NCBI GenBank assembly: GCA_007130865.1 | Contig: SLRR01000266.1 | Coordinates: forward strand, 1 to 59,625 | Reading direction: 5' to 3' | Source of the DNA: Spirochaeta sp. | Lineage (GTDB): Bacteria; Spirochaetota; Spirochaetia; DSM-27196; Alkalispirochaetaceae | DNA: 59,625 nt | Shown here: piece after piece, positions 42,164 through 50,048 of the stretch | How the letters are laid out: the number at the start of each line of letters is the position of its first letter | Position numbering within the stretch: the stretch's first letter is position 1 | The notes under the pieces: model-generated | The model's database searches: none | What the model was told of the DNA's origin: nothing | Seen by the model: only the letters and a program-made list of their open reading frames with translations | Program-made: the position numbers and the translations under genes

Positions 42164-43609
42164 TTATCGGTTCAGGAACGACGAGTAGAGATTGGGGCTC
42201 CTGGGCGACACCGGCACGGTGCCGAGCCGGTCCACATACAGCAGCTGCCCCCCGCGATAGTACTCGACTTCCACGTCATAGTTACCGGGGGGGAGGTCCC
42301 ACTCACCTACATGAGCGTACGCGGGAAAGTAACGGGAAATCCGCAGATCCGCCTGTTCACTTGCGTCCAGGGCGACATCGGTAGCGATCGATCCAACGAT
42401 TCCCGCGACCAGTCCCAGAGCCGAACCGGAATCGCTGCCGGCCTGGCGCATCGCCTGACCGGCACGCTGACCGACGATACCCTTCGCGATCGTCCGCGTC
42501 ACGGTCTTGATAAAAATAATCGGCTCCCGGATCCGAAACGTATCAAGGGCGATCTGTTCCATGTTTTCCAGCAAGTCCAGCTCGCCCAGGGGACGCCCGT
42601 CAACGAGAACGCGGATCCGGTCCACGTCGGATCCCCGCAACTGCATGCGGGGCAGTTCAAACTTGAAACGATATCCCGACTGCACGCCGGGGAAAGCGAA
42701 ACTGTACATTCCCTGCGGAACGCGACCGAGTCGTTCGTCTTCCTCGGCGTAGACGATCGTCACGGTATTGTTACCGGTAACTACCCAGAGAGTCTGCGCT
42801 GTCTTGATCGGCGATCGCCCGGTAAAAGCCAGCAAGCTCAACCGTGACTCCTCCGGTATCCGGGCAGTATCCTCTCCGAGGGGATTCGGGAAGTCGTACA
42901 GGTTGGACTGCTCCCGAAACGCCTCCTGCAACAGTTGCCAGTCGATCCGAACGCCATCGGCGTTGCCGTCTCCACGGTGCAGCACAAGACTGAGATACCT
43001 CGCAAGAGCACTGTTGTAGAACCGGTTCTCCGCGGGTTCGATGTCCGGACCATCCGCTTCCTCCGCCCGGGCGTAGCCCGCCGCCAGAGACTGGTACTTG
43101 TCCTCCAGGAGATTGAGTTTAATATTGATCCGCCGCGCTTCCACGAGAGCACTCTCCGCACGTCCCCGGGCAAGAAAGTTGAGCGCTTTGAAGACGTTGA
43201 GATAGATATCCTCAAAGTCCTCCCCGGCGTAGTCCTGCATCGCGTCGTTTATAAGGAACGTTGCCGCCGCCTGGCTGACGCTGCGCGTAAAGTACTCCTC
43301 TATCAGTCGCTCCGCTTCGTTCAGGCGTTGGGTGCTTTCGTCGTAGTCACCGGCGTAGTGCAACAGCAATCCCGTATCGAGGTAATACAGGACGCCGTCA
43401 CGGTTCGTGTACATGCGCTCCTGGTTTTCTTCGAGAATATTCGCGGCTCCGGAAAAATCCGCGTTCCGGGCGGCGTCATCCGCCTCGATAAAAAGGGTGT
43501 TTCTCGTAGAGGCACAGCTGAATAGCAGAAACGGTACCAGCAGAACGAGAAGCGCCGCACCTATGCGCACACGGGTACGATTTCTCCCGCGTGGATACTT
43601 GATCGTCAT
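42164..43609 (-). CDS. COG3014-type lipoprotein with TPR-like region
   Basis: A 481-aa lipoprotein (signal IGAALLVLLVPFLLFSCAS). The N-terminal half is helical and TPR-like (GVLYYLDTGLLLHYAGDYDESTQ, LNVFKALNFLARGRAESALVE). The C-terminal half is a beta domain with a glycine-rich helical segment (IAKGIVGQRAGQAMRQAG). This layout and its neighbours match COG3014. It starts ten bases after the lpoB-like gene and ends 23 bases before the LPP20 gene. There is no strong ribosome site, so it may rely on coupling. Confidence 0.8.
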   Translation of the reverse strand: MTIKYPRGRNRTRVRIGAALLVLLVPFLLFSCASTRNTLFIEADDAARNADFSGAANILEENQERMYTNRDGVLYYLDTGLLLHYAGDYDESTQRLNEAERLIEEYFTRSVSQAAATFLINDAMQDYAGEDFEDIYLNVFKALNFLARGRAESALVEARRINIKLNLLEDKYQSLAAGYARAEEADGPDIEPAENRFYNSALARYLSLVLHRGDGNADGVRIDWQLLQEAFREQSNLYDFPNPLGEDTARIPEESRLSLLAFTGRSPIKTAQTLWVVTGNNTVTIVYAEEDERLGRVPQGMYSFAFPGVQSGYRFKFELPRMQLRGSDVDRIRVLVDGRPLGELDLLENMEQIALDTFRIREPIIFIKTVTRTIAKGIVGQRAGQAMRQAGSDSGSALGLVAGIVGSIATDVALDASEQADLRISRYFPAYAHVGEWDLPPGNYDVEVEYYRGGQLLYVDRLGTVPVSPRSPNLYSSFLNR

Positions 43610-43619
43610 GGGATATTCT

Positions 43620-44222
43620 CTACCAGCGCGTGCGACTTTGCTCGATCAGTTTCTTGATCTCCTTGTTGCCGATCCAGACTATCTCGGCGCTCTCGATATT
43701 GATCAGATCCATATTCACACTGTACGCCACCGCTCGGGCACCCTCGATCGCGTCTACGGTGGAGGAGATCGTACCGCTCAACATAAAGTCTGCACCGGTC
43801 TCCGCGCCGAGTCGTGAGACGGTGTCCTCCCTGGCTTGCGTCTGCTGATCCATCCGCTCCGCCCGCAGCTGTTCCCGCACACGATCGCCCGCGACGAACC
43901 GTACCATTCCGCTGTTGATCAGCTCCCGCTCGATATCGCGGATGAATGGCGTGGTATCTATATGCTCCGAACTGAGGTTTCGCACCTCACCGACGATTAC
44001 GACCGGCGGTCGTCCGGAACTCGACGCGAAGCGGTCCAGCCAGGGCCGTGCAAGCACATCGTCGATCATCTCTTCCGCAACGAGCCTCGCATCGGTGTCG
44101 TTCCACCGGCCGCTCAGATCGATCTGCTCGTCGGCGGCCGTGCGCTGAACCGTTCGACTCGGTGTGGCGCACCCGCCGAGAACGACCGCCAGTGCAGTAA
44201 GAACAAGTATCACTCTTTTCAT
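43620..44222 (-). CDS. LpoB-like penicillin-binding-protein activator lipoprotein
   Basis: A 200-aa lipoprotein (signal RVILVLTALAVVLGGCATPS, Cys in GGC). The mature domain contains WNDTDARLVAEEMIDDVL, PPVVIVGEVRNLSSEHIDTTPF and GADFMLSGTISS, the features of LpoB/CsgG-like fold proteins. In E. coli LpoB activates PBP1b from the outer membrane. Here it heads an operon with COG3014 and LPP20 lipoproteins, a grouping seen in other bacteria. GGGAGG lies nine bases before the ATG at 44222. Its promoter (44331-44359) gives a 100-base leader that holds a hairpin, ACCGGG with CCCGGT. Confidence 0.8.
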   Translation of the reverse strand: MKRVILVLTALAVVLGGCATPSRTVQRTAADEQIDLSGRWNDTDARLVAEEMIDDVLARPWLDRFASSSGRPPVVIVGEVRNLSSEHIDTTPFIRDIERELINSGMVRFVAGDRVREQLRAERMDQQTQAREDTVSRLGAETGADFMLSGTISSTVDAIEGARAVAYSVNMDLINIESAEIVWIGNKEIKKLIEQSRTRW

Positions 44223-44330
44223 TTTCAAACCCCTCCCTTTTTTTTACCGGGTAGGCCCGGTGGTGCTACGCAGAAAAGTTCAGCCGCGTAGAACTTCAGT
44301 ATCGGTGCCGGACCTAATTCCGACACAAAA

Positions 44331-44359
44331 AGTGTAGGTTTGGCCCGCCGCTTTGTCAA
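44331..44359 (-). promoter_or_regulatory. Promoter of the three-lipoprotein operon
   Basis: Minus strand: perfect TTGACA (44354-44359), 17-base spacer, TACACT (44331-44336). The leader to the ATG at 44222 is about 100 bases long and folds into ACCGGGcctaCCCGGT just before the ribosome site. Confidence 0.65.
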
Positions 44360-44367
44360 CAAATCGG

Positions 44368-44396
44368 TTGAATTTGAGGCCCGGGATTCCTATAGT
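44368..44396 (+). promoter_or_regulatory. Promoter of the lipoprotein-FecR unit, leaderless type
   Basis: TTGAAT (44368-44373), 17-base spacer, TATAGT (44391-44396), seven bases, ATG at 44404. It is back to back with the opposite promoter; the two -35 boxes are eight bases apart, so the units are likely to influence each other. Confidence 0.65.
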
Positions 44397-44403
44397 GTTA
44401 TTG

Positions 44404-45222
44404 ATGACAGGGTTAAAGATTGTTCTCGCGTTGACCATCGCGCTTCTGACGGCCTGCGCCGGCGCTCCGGAAACGCCGGAAACAACCGCGGAGGAATCGG
44501 AGCCGTCCGTTGTGACCACGGCGGACACGGTACCGAATCAGCTGGACGCGATCATGCGGGATTTGTCGCCGCGTGCGGGACGTCCGGTATTTCTCGGCGT
44601 TTCTCCGCGTCTGCGTATCCGCGATGATGAGGAAGCTCGCGCGATCCTCCACGTGGCGGAGCAAGCTTCCCGGTATGCTCGGATCGGCGCGCGGTACCAG
44701 CTGGTCACACAGCGCGGAGGTCGGTCGGTCGGGTATCTTGACGATATCCAGGCGAACTGGGACGCGGATTTTGCCGACCGCCTGATCGATTCTGTCGAGA
44801 TTCTGCAGACCCTCCGGGACGACCAGGGAACGTACGTCCTCGCTCAGGTCGAAGGGATTCCTCCCGCTCCGGCGATCGACATGGGAGATCATCTTCACGG
44901 TACCGACGAACCACGCTGGCTCTCACAACCGCCGGTCATACCGGGATTCCTCGTTACGGTCGGTGTATCCCTCCGAAGCCGCCGTCTGCGGGACAGCGTG
45001 GACACGGCGGATCAGGAAGCGCTCAAGGAGATTCTTCTGCAAGCGGGAACGACGGTTCGCCTGATGGAGGAACGTCGCGACGTGGATCGGGTCGGCACGA
45101 CGGAAAGAACCACCGCCGCGGAGGACGCGGAAGCAGTCCTGCGGCAGTTCCTGGTTCTTGCCCGTTATACCCCACCGGATGGTCGATACTACTACAGCCT
45201 GGTAATTGCCCGGGAAGAGTAG
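44404..45222 (+). CDS. Predicted lipoprotein, function unknown
   Basis: A 272-aa lipoprotein (signal LKIVLALTIALLTACAG, Cys 18). A Thr/Glu-rich linker follows, then a mixed domain that begins RPVFLGVSPRLRIRDDEEARA. The wording (disposable N-terminal linker, alpha/beta core with VAEQASRYARIGARYQLV) recalls the LPP20-type fold of the opposite operon, but I cannot assign it firmly. The ATG at 44404 is chosen over an upstream frame start at 44353 because of the promoter seven bases before it. It is followed 23 bases later by the FecR-domain gene and lies opposite the lipoprotein trio. Confidence 0.75.
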   Translation: MTGLKIVLALTIALLTACAGAPETPETTAEESEPSVVTTADTVPNQLDAIMRDLSPRAGRPVFLGVSPRLRIRDDEEARAILHVAEQASRYARIGARYQLVTQRGGRSVGYLDDIQANWDADFADRLIDSVEILQTLRDDQGTYVLAQVEGIPPAPAIDMGDHLHGTDEPRWLSQPPVIPGFLVTVGVSLRSRRLRDSVDTADQEALKEILLQAGTTVRLMEERRDVDRVGTTERTTAAEDAEAVLRQFLVLARYTPPDGRYYYSLVIAREE

Positions 45223-45245
45223 GCAGTTACGAAGGAGAAACACAC

Positions 45246-46442
45246 ATGAAGGTACGTTTTTCTGTCCGGTGGGAACGTTCGGGACAGAGCCACGACGGAC
45301 GTCGTCGGGGTGGAACGCGGGAGTCGGTCTCTTTCCCTTGTGGCAGACCGGTGTTGTCCTTTCTGCTTTTCTTCGCGCTGGCTGCGACAGCGGCCTTAGC
45401 AGCGGAGCCGGTGGGACGCATCGAATACGTTGAGGGAGAGGTCAAGCTGCTTCGAGACGGCTCCACCTACGACACGTGGGATCTTGGTCCGGGGGACCCG
45501 TTGTACGTAATGGACGTGATCCAGACCGGATCCGACGGCTTCGTCGAGGTAATTCTTACAGCCACGGGCCGTTCTACGGTACGGGTCCGGGAGAACACCG
45601 CGTACTACGTGGAGACCGAGTCGCGCACCGGGGGAGGAACGCGGGCACGGTTACGGGTACTCACAGGTTCGGTGGAAACAGCGGTGAACCAGCTCACCGC
45701 AGGATCGACCCTCGATGTGGAGACGCGATCCGCCACGTTCGGTGTTCGAGGAACGGAGTTCGACGTCCTGACCGCACCGGATGAGAGTTCGCTCCTGGGT
45801 GTTCGCAGTGGCCGCGTGGAGATCACCGGTGGCGGACGCCAGGCTCGAGCGGAGGCGGGTGTCGCGGTGGAAGTGCAACCCGACGGCGTTCCCGAGGGTT
45901 ATCAGATTCCCGACGGCGACTTCGACCGCTTTTACGAACAATGGGTGAACATCCGGCTGCAGGCGTTTCGCAGCGGTGCCGCCACGTTTATCCAGGCGTA
46001 CGCACGACGGTTCAACGATACCGACCCCACGTTCCAGAGCGCATACACCGAGCTCATGCGTCACCGGGACCGCCTGAGAGCGGCGTCGGAAGCGGATACG
46101 ACCTCACGCGGCGAGGATATGCGGCTCCGGACCGACGTCAGCCCCGCGATGATCAGGATGCGAAGCATCCTGCCACTCTACGAGGATACGGTCTACCGCC
46201 TGCGGGAACTCCACCGGTTTCACCGGGAGGGGATCGGAACCACGACGATCGACGGTCGAAGTTCCACGGATTTCTTCCGGGAGTTTGCGGAACGGGAAGG
46301 TCGCCTGCTGAGCCGGCTTTCGGAAGTACGTACGGTTTTCCGGATGTACAGCGTGATCGAACAGCGGAGCTTTGGCGGTCTCCCCGGGGGCGGAAGCCTT
46401 TTTGACGGCGGCAGCCCGCTGAACAACTCCAGGGACTTCTGA
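45246..46442 (+). CDS. Exported FecR-domain protein
   Basis: A 398-aa protein with a signal peptide after a long basic n-region (PVLSFLLFFALAATAALAAEP). A FecR/LysM-like beta domain follows: GRIEYVEGEVKLLRDG, YVMDVIQTGSDGFVEVIL, TRSATFGVRGTEFDVL and SGRVEITGGG. The C-terminal 170 residues are helical, ending in a Gly/Ser-rich tail (GGLPGGGSLFDGGS). No membrane anchor besides the signal is seen, so it should be periplasmic. AAGGAG lies eight bases before the ATG. It probably binds another envelope protein or glycan; the ligand is unknown. Confidence 0.83.
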   Translation: MKVRFSVRWERSGQSHDGRRRGGTRESVSFPCGRPVLSFLLFFALAATAALAAEPVGRIEYVEGEVKLLRDGSTYDTWDLGPGDPLYVMDVIQTGSDGFVEVILTATGRSTVRVRENTAYYVETESRTGGGTRARLRVLTGSVETAVNQLTAGSTLDVETRSATFGVRGTEFDVLTAPDESSLLGVRSGRVEITGGGRQARAEAGVAVEVQPDGVPEGYQIPDGDFDRFYEQWVNIRLQAFRSGAATFIQAYARRFNDTDPTFQSAYTELMRHRDRLRAASEADTTSRGEDMRLRTDVSPAMIRMRSILPLYEDTVYRLRELHRFHREGIGTTTIDGRSSTDFFREFAEREGRLLSRLSEVRTVFRMYSVIEQRSFGGLPGGGSLFDGGSPLNNSRDF

Positions 46443-46468
46443 TTTCGCCGTAGAGAACACGGATAGGC

Positions 46469-46497
46469 TTGACACAGACCGCTCCGGCCGGTACAAC
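46469..46497 (+). promoter_or_regulatory. Promoter of tRNA-Ala
   Basis: Perfect TTGACA (46469-46474), 17-base spacer, TACAAC (46492-46497), 15 bases before the mature 5' end of the tRNA. Confidence 0.7.
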
Positions 46498-46512
46498 ACT
46501 GGGTATCGACCC

Positions 46513-46586
46513 GGGGGTGTAGCTCAGCTGGCTAGAGTACTTGAATGGCATTCAAGGGGTCACGGGTTCGAGTCCCGTCACCTCCA
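46513..46586 (+). tRNA. tRNA-Ala (GGC anticodon)
   Basis: A 74-nt cloverleaf. The acceptor GGGGGTG pairs with CACCTCC and includes the G3-U70 pair that identifies alanine tRNAs. The D arm is GCTC/GAGT, the anticodon arm CTTGA-ATGGCAT-TCAAG gives anticodon GGC after U33, and the T arm is ACGGG-TTCGAGT-CCCGT. The discriminator base is A. CCA is not encoded, so it must be added afterwards. The gene stands alone with its own promoter and terminator. Confidence 0.96.
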
Positions 46587-46627
46587 ATCCAACGCACGGT
46601 AATGTCCCGCCGGACACAGCCGGTAGT

Positions 46628-46664
46628 GAGACCGTCCCGCCGTAAGGGATGGTCTCTTTTATTA
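46628..46664 (+). terminator. Intrinsic terminator after tRNA-Ala
   Basis: GAGACCGTCCC pairs with GGGATGGTCTC (one G-U) across a seven-base loop, then TTTTATTA. It ends the tRNA transcript. The remaining gap to 46785 shows nothing else. Confidence 0.9.
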
Positions 46665-46785
46665 CTGCTGCCAAAATTGTTGAAGGTTATTATCGGTCAC
46701 TTGACGGAACCGGCTTACCCCGACCAGGACAGGAATACCCGCGAAGATAACCTTCGACAAGGCTGAATAATCAGAAAAAAGTAAT

Positions 46786-46791
46786 TATACT
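46786..46791 (+). promoter_or_regulatory. -10 element of the 541-aa protein gene, leaderless type
   Basis: TATACT eight bases before the ATG at 46800, with TACTAT overlapping. The -35 region is A-rich with no good hexamer. There is no ribosome site. Confidence 0.4.
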
Positions 46792-46799
46792 ATGTCGAT

Positions 46800-48425
46800 A
46801 TGAGTTCCTCATACGATGCGAATGATAATCTGTTTGTCTCGGACCAGGAGGACGCCCCCCGGTTCCAGGATCTCTTTGACGACGAACCGGTTCCGGACGA
46901 ACTGGATTCCTTTGAAGATGGTGATAGTCCCCGCGGTGATACGACTACGGAACAGTTCACCAGGCTCGATGTGGTTGCGGAAGATCCCAAGCCGTACTTT
47001 CGCAACCCCAACTTCTACCAGGACGTACTCACCGGCGAGGGCGAAATCGCCAAGCGTGTTCACGGTACGCTGGCCCAGTTTCTGAAAGCGGAGAACCCGG
47101 AAGATCGTTCGCTTTATCGGAACCGTCTCATCCCGCTTTACTGGGAGCTCGCGCGGTCGATCGCGCTAAAAGCATACGGTCAGCTTCCGGATCCCAAGCG
47201 GCTGCTCCTGAGATTCGGCGTACTCCTGCCCACGATGATTGACAAGGATCAGCGCCTGATGATCGCCCGGATAATCACGGAAAACCGGTGGGGGCAGCCG
47301 ATCCACTACGTGGACGAATGGTTGCGTAAAGTCGCATCCGGAGAGGTGAACGTCTCCGCCACGGACGAGACCAAAGCAGCTGCGGGTAATCAGGCATCCC
47401 GGGTCTCCCGACAGGTAGAGGCGGCCCGCGGCAAGGTGGACGCCCAGCTCACTCTCATTCGAACGCAGAACCAGGAAACAGAAGATAACGAGGAAACGCT
47501 GAAGCGACTGATCGCGGAGCTGACAGACCGGGAACCCCGGCCGGAAGCGGGCGGTCTCAAAGGCCCCTACTCGGAACAGCAGCGAGGATTGTTCTCGGAC
47601 ATCAACTCGGAACTGCGCCGCCTCAGCAACCGGGGCCGCGAGCTTAACCGGGCGTTCGCGGAGCTTGAGAAGTACCAGGATACGCTCCAGACGCTCGAGG
47701 AGCAGGCAGCGGAATCCGGAGAAGACCTGAGCGCCGTAGACACCAAGGCTTCAGCGGAAGAGATGAACACGATCCGCCAGATGGCAAAGATGTGTGTCGG
47801 CCGCCAGGGAAATCATTTTCCCCTGTTGTACAAGCAATACTTCCGCGGCGGCCTTACCTCGGTGGCCACCCGTGAAAACGTGCACAACGTGCTCGCCGAG
47901 GTGGAGTACCTGGATCCGAGCATCTTTCAGCGGACGTTCAAGCAGAAGACCACCCGGATCGTTCCCAATATCATCCTCATTCCCTGTTACGGTGACACCG
48001 GTATCTGCTGGGAGCCGTTTGAACGGTTCAACCGTGCCACAAGCCGTGGCCGCCTGGCGGTTCCGATGTACGGAAAGGAGATCAAATCCGCGGTAATCGC
48101 CGCACTGGGAGACCTGCGCTGGCAGGTGGCCAAGGAAAAGGCCGCCCATTACTGGATGGAAGAGGGTCTTACCGGGTGGTACTACCAGTGGTTCGCGGAA
48201 CAGAAGCTCAAGGGCGACGTGAAGGATCAGTTCATCCAGGACTACATCCTCTGGCTCACCAAGGAGTGCGAAGGGACACAGAAACTCGACCGGGAGGTGC
48301 GGGATATCTTCTGGCGATACATGCCGTTTCCCCAGGATTTGAAGGATAAGCTCCGGAACCGCGGATTTGTGTACCAGGAGTTGTACAAGAAAGACCAGAA
48401 CCGGTCGATGTCCGACGGCTACTGA
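46800..48425 (+). CDS. Large soluble protein, function unknown
   Basis: A 541-aa protein I do not recognise. Residues 1-50 are acidic and disordered (FQDLFDDEPVPDELDSFEDG). Residues 55-180 are helical. Residues 200-325 look like a coiled coil (QLTLIRTQNQETEDNEETLKRL and following heptads, then ELRRLSNRGRELNRAFAELEKY). A globular C-terminal part rich in aromatic residues follows (YKQYFRGGL, ALGDLRWQVAKEKAAHYWME, GWYYQWFAEQKLKG). No signal peptide or membrane helix is present, so it is cytosolic. It is monocistronic and faces a convergent membrane-protein gene after 20 bases. The layout suggests a structural or scaffold role (inference only). Confidence 0.75.
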   Translation: MSSSYDANDNLFVSDQEDAPRFQDLFDDEPVPDELDSFEDGDSPRGDTTTEQFTRLDVVAEDPKPYFRNPNFYQDVLTGEGEIAKRVHGTLAQFLKAENPEDRSLYRNRLIPLYWELARSIALKAYGQLPDPKRLLLRFGVLLPTMIDKDQRLMIARIITENRWGQPIHYVDEWLRKVASGEVNVSATDETKAAAGNQASRVSRQVEAARGKVDAQLTLIRTQNQETEDNEETLKRLIAELTDREPRPEAGGLKGPYSEQQRGLFSDINSELRRLSNRGRELNRAFAELEKYQDTLQTLEEQAAESGEDLSAVDTKASAEEMNTIRQMAKMCVGRQGNHFPLLYKQYFRGGLTSVATRENVHNVLAEVEYLDPSIFQRTFKQKTTRIVPNIILIPCYGDTGICWEPFERFNRATSRGRLAVPMYGKEIKSAVIAALGDLRWQVAKEKAAHYWMEEGLTGWYYQWFAEQKLKGDVKDQFIQDYILWLTKECEGTQKLDREVRDIFWRYMPFPQDLKDKLRNRGFVYQELYKKDQNRSMSDGY

Positions 48426-48444
48426 TCACCGTTCCAGCGATCGA

Positions 48445-48729
48445 TCACTTCGGGGCGTTTCGGTCCCGGCCAAAGATCGGTCCGAAGTACTTCTGCAGGT
48501 CGTACTTTTTTCCCAGGTACTTCATGAACCGGTGGTAAAACACGTACGTGCCTATCACGGAAACGAGGAATACCACCATCAGCATGATCTGGTTAACCTG
48601 CGCGGGCAGCGCCGGGGCAATAAATCGCGTAAAAACCAGGAGCAGTAGAATAAAGAGAATCGACATGAGCAGGATATTCCCCACCGTGGCAGCCAGGACG
48701 AAAAGGATCGTGTTGAGACGCCTGTTCAT
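48445..48729 (-). CDS. Small two-helix membrane protein downstream of lspA
   Basis: A 94-aa protein with two membrane helices (ILFVLAATVGNILLMSILFILLLLV and IMLMVVFLVSVIGTYVFYH) and a short basic tail. Its ATG overlaps the lspA stop as ATGA, so it is translated with the signal peptidase. The product may assist lipoprotein processing, but no motif shows this. Longer frame starts would lie inside lspA and are not needed. Confidence 0.75.
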   Translation of the reverse strand: MNRRLNTILFVLAATVGNILLMSILFILLLLVFTRFIAPALPAQVNQIMLMVVFLVSVIGTYVFYHRFMKYLGKKYDLQKYFGPIFGRDRNAPK

Positions 48730-49274
48730 TCCCTCGCCTCCGGGGTCATAAGCATGGAGAGTATCAACAGGATCCCGCATACCACCACGGCGGAATCCGC
48801 TACGTTGAACGTGGGCCACCGTTCCAGTCCGAACAACCCGTAAAACCTGACGTCCAGGAAGTCTACCACCCCCAGGGGCCGGAAGACCCGGTCGATCACG
48901 TTTCCCACGCCGCCGCCGAGAATTCCCGCTACAAACCAGCGTTGTCGCTGTGTCAGAGCGCTGCTGACGTAGAACGTGAAGAAGAGCAATACCATGACCG
49001 CCAGGGGGAGCGCAATGAAAAGGACACGCCGGATCCAGGGAGGCAATCCGTGTCCCACGCTGAAAGCAATACCCAGGTTGCGGACGTGGATTATTCGGAA
49101 GAAGTCTCCCAGCACCTCGATCGTGTATCCCGTCTGGTAGAAGAGCGGTACTCGACTTACTATTATCCCCTTGGTTGCCTGGTCGACAACGACGATAAGC
49201 AGCGTCAGAATCAGGGGCTGCATCAACTCCCGTCGCCGCGGCTCACCGAGGGTGGTATCGTAAGACCGAATCAA
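48726..49274 (-). CDS. lspA: Lipoprotein signal peptidase II
   Basis: A 182-aa membrane aspartyl protease that cuts prolipoproteins at the lipobox, in keeping with the many lipoproteins in this window. The catalytic Asp pair is in GGVGNVIDRVFRPLGVVDFLDV and FNVADSAVVV, and VVVDQATKGIIV is typical of the N-terminal part. The start is probably the TTG at 49274, with GAGGT seven bases upstream overlapping the nif3 stop. The ATG at 49223 would remove 17 polar residues and has GGGAG only three bases away. It belongs to a sorC-nif3-lspA operon. Confidence 0.93.
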   Translation of the reverse strand: MIRSYDTTLGEPRRRELMQPLILTLLIVVVDQATKGIIVSRVPLFYQTGYTIEVLGDFFRIIHVRNLGIAFSVGHGLPPWIRRVLFIALPLAVMVLLFFTFYVSSALTQRQRWFVAGILGGGVGNVIDRVFRPLGVVDFLDVRFYGLFGLERWPTFNVADSAVVVCGILLILSMLMTPEARE

Positions 49275-49283
49275 CGGGTAACC

Positions 49284-50048
49284 TCAGAGTCCGGTAGGAA
49301 TATCGAGAAAGGTGGTTTCGATTCCTGTATCGGCGGCAAGTTTCTCCGCCACCCGTCGAACGCCCCATACTTCCGTCGCATAATGTCCCGCGAAAATAGC
49401 ATTGATCCCCGCTTCCCTGCAACGGTGGTACGCTACGTGGTTTGCGTCGCCGGTGATAAACAGATCCAGACCGAGATCGATCGCCTGATCAACCTCTAGA
49501 GGAGCCCCACCGGAAATTACTCCTGCCGTGGTTATTTCGCTGACGCCGAAGGGTAGAACCGCGAGTGGTGTACCGCCGACATCGCGAAAAAGACGTTTCG
49601 TGACAGTTTCCATGTCAACCGCTTCCGAAAACCGACCCATCACCCCGATCGGAACGTTGCGAACGAGACCGAACGGCTCCACGTCGCAAAGTCCCAGTAC
49701 TTCCGCCAGTACGGCATTGTTACCCAGGGACAAGTGTGCGTCCAGCGGAAGATGAACGGCGTACAGCGCCAGATCGTGCCGAAAAAGTGTATGTACTCTC
49801 TGGTAGCTGGTGCCGGTGAGCACCTCTTCCCGCCCCCAAAATAGACCATGGTGGACAAACAGCATATCCGCTCCCCACTGGGAGGCGGCGTCGAATACCT
49901 GCTGTGCCGCATCCACAGCAAAGGCCACGCGGTGGACCTCCTGCTGCCGACGATCCACCTGGAGACCGTTCCGGGAACTGTCAATTCCCGCGAAGTCGTC
50001 GATCGGAAGGATATCGTGAAAGTATTCGTCCAGACTCCTGACCGTCAT
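49284..50048 (-). CDS. NIF3-family dinuclear metal-centre protein
   Basis: A 254-aa protein of the NIF3/YbgI family. Metal-binding elements are FVHHGLFWG, the central ITGDANHVAYHRCREAG and the C-terminal GHYATE. It is the short form without the CutA/PII-like insert, which in this genome is encoded separately at 7139-7489. The family is widespread and may act on modified nucleotides or peptides, but its reaction is not settled. GGGAGG lies five bases before the ATG, which also overlaps the sorC stop as ATGA. Confidence 0.9.
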   Translation of the reverse strand: MTVRSLDEYFHDILPIDDFAGIDSSRNGLQVDRRQQEVHRVAFAVDAAQQVFDAASQWGADMLFVHHGLFWGREEVLTGTSYQRVHTLFRHDLALYAVHLPLDAHLSLGNNAVLAEVLGLCDVEPFGLVRNVPIGVMGRFSEAVDMETVTKRLFRDVGGTPLAVLPFGVSEITTAGVISGGAPLEVDQAIDLGLDLFITGDANHVAYHRCREAGINAIFAGHYATEVWGVRRVAEKLAADTGIETTFLDIPTGL

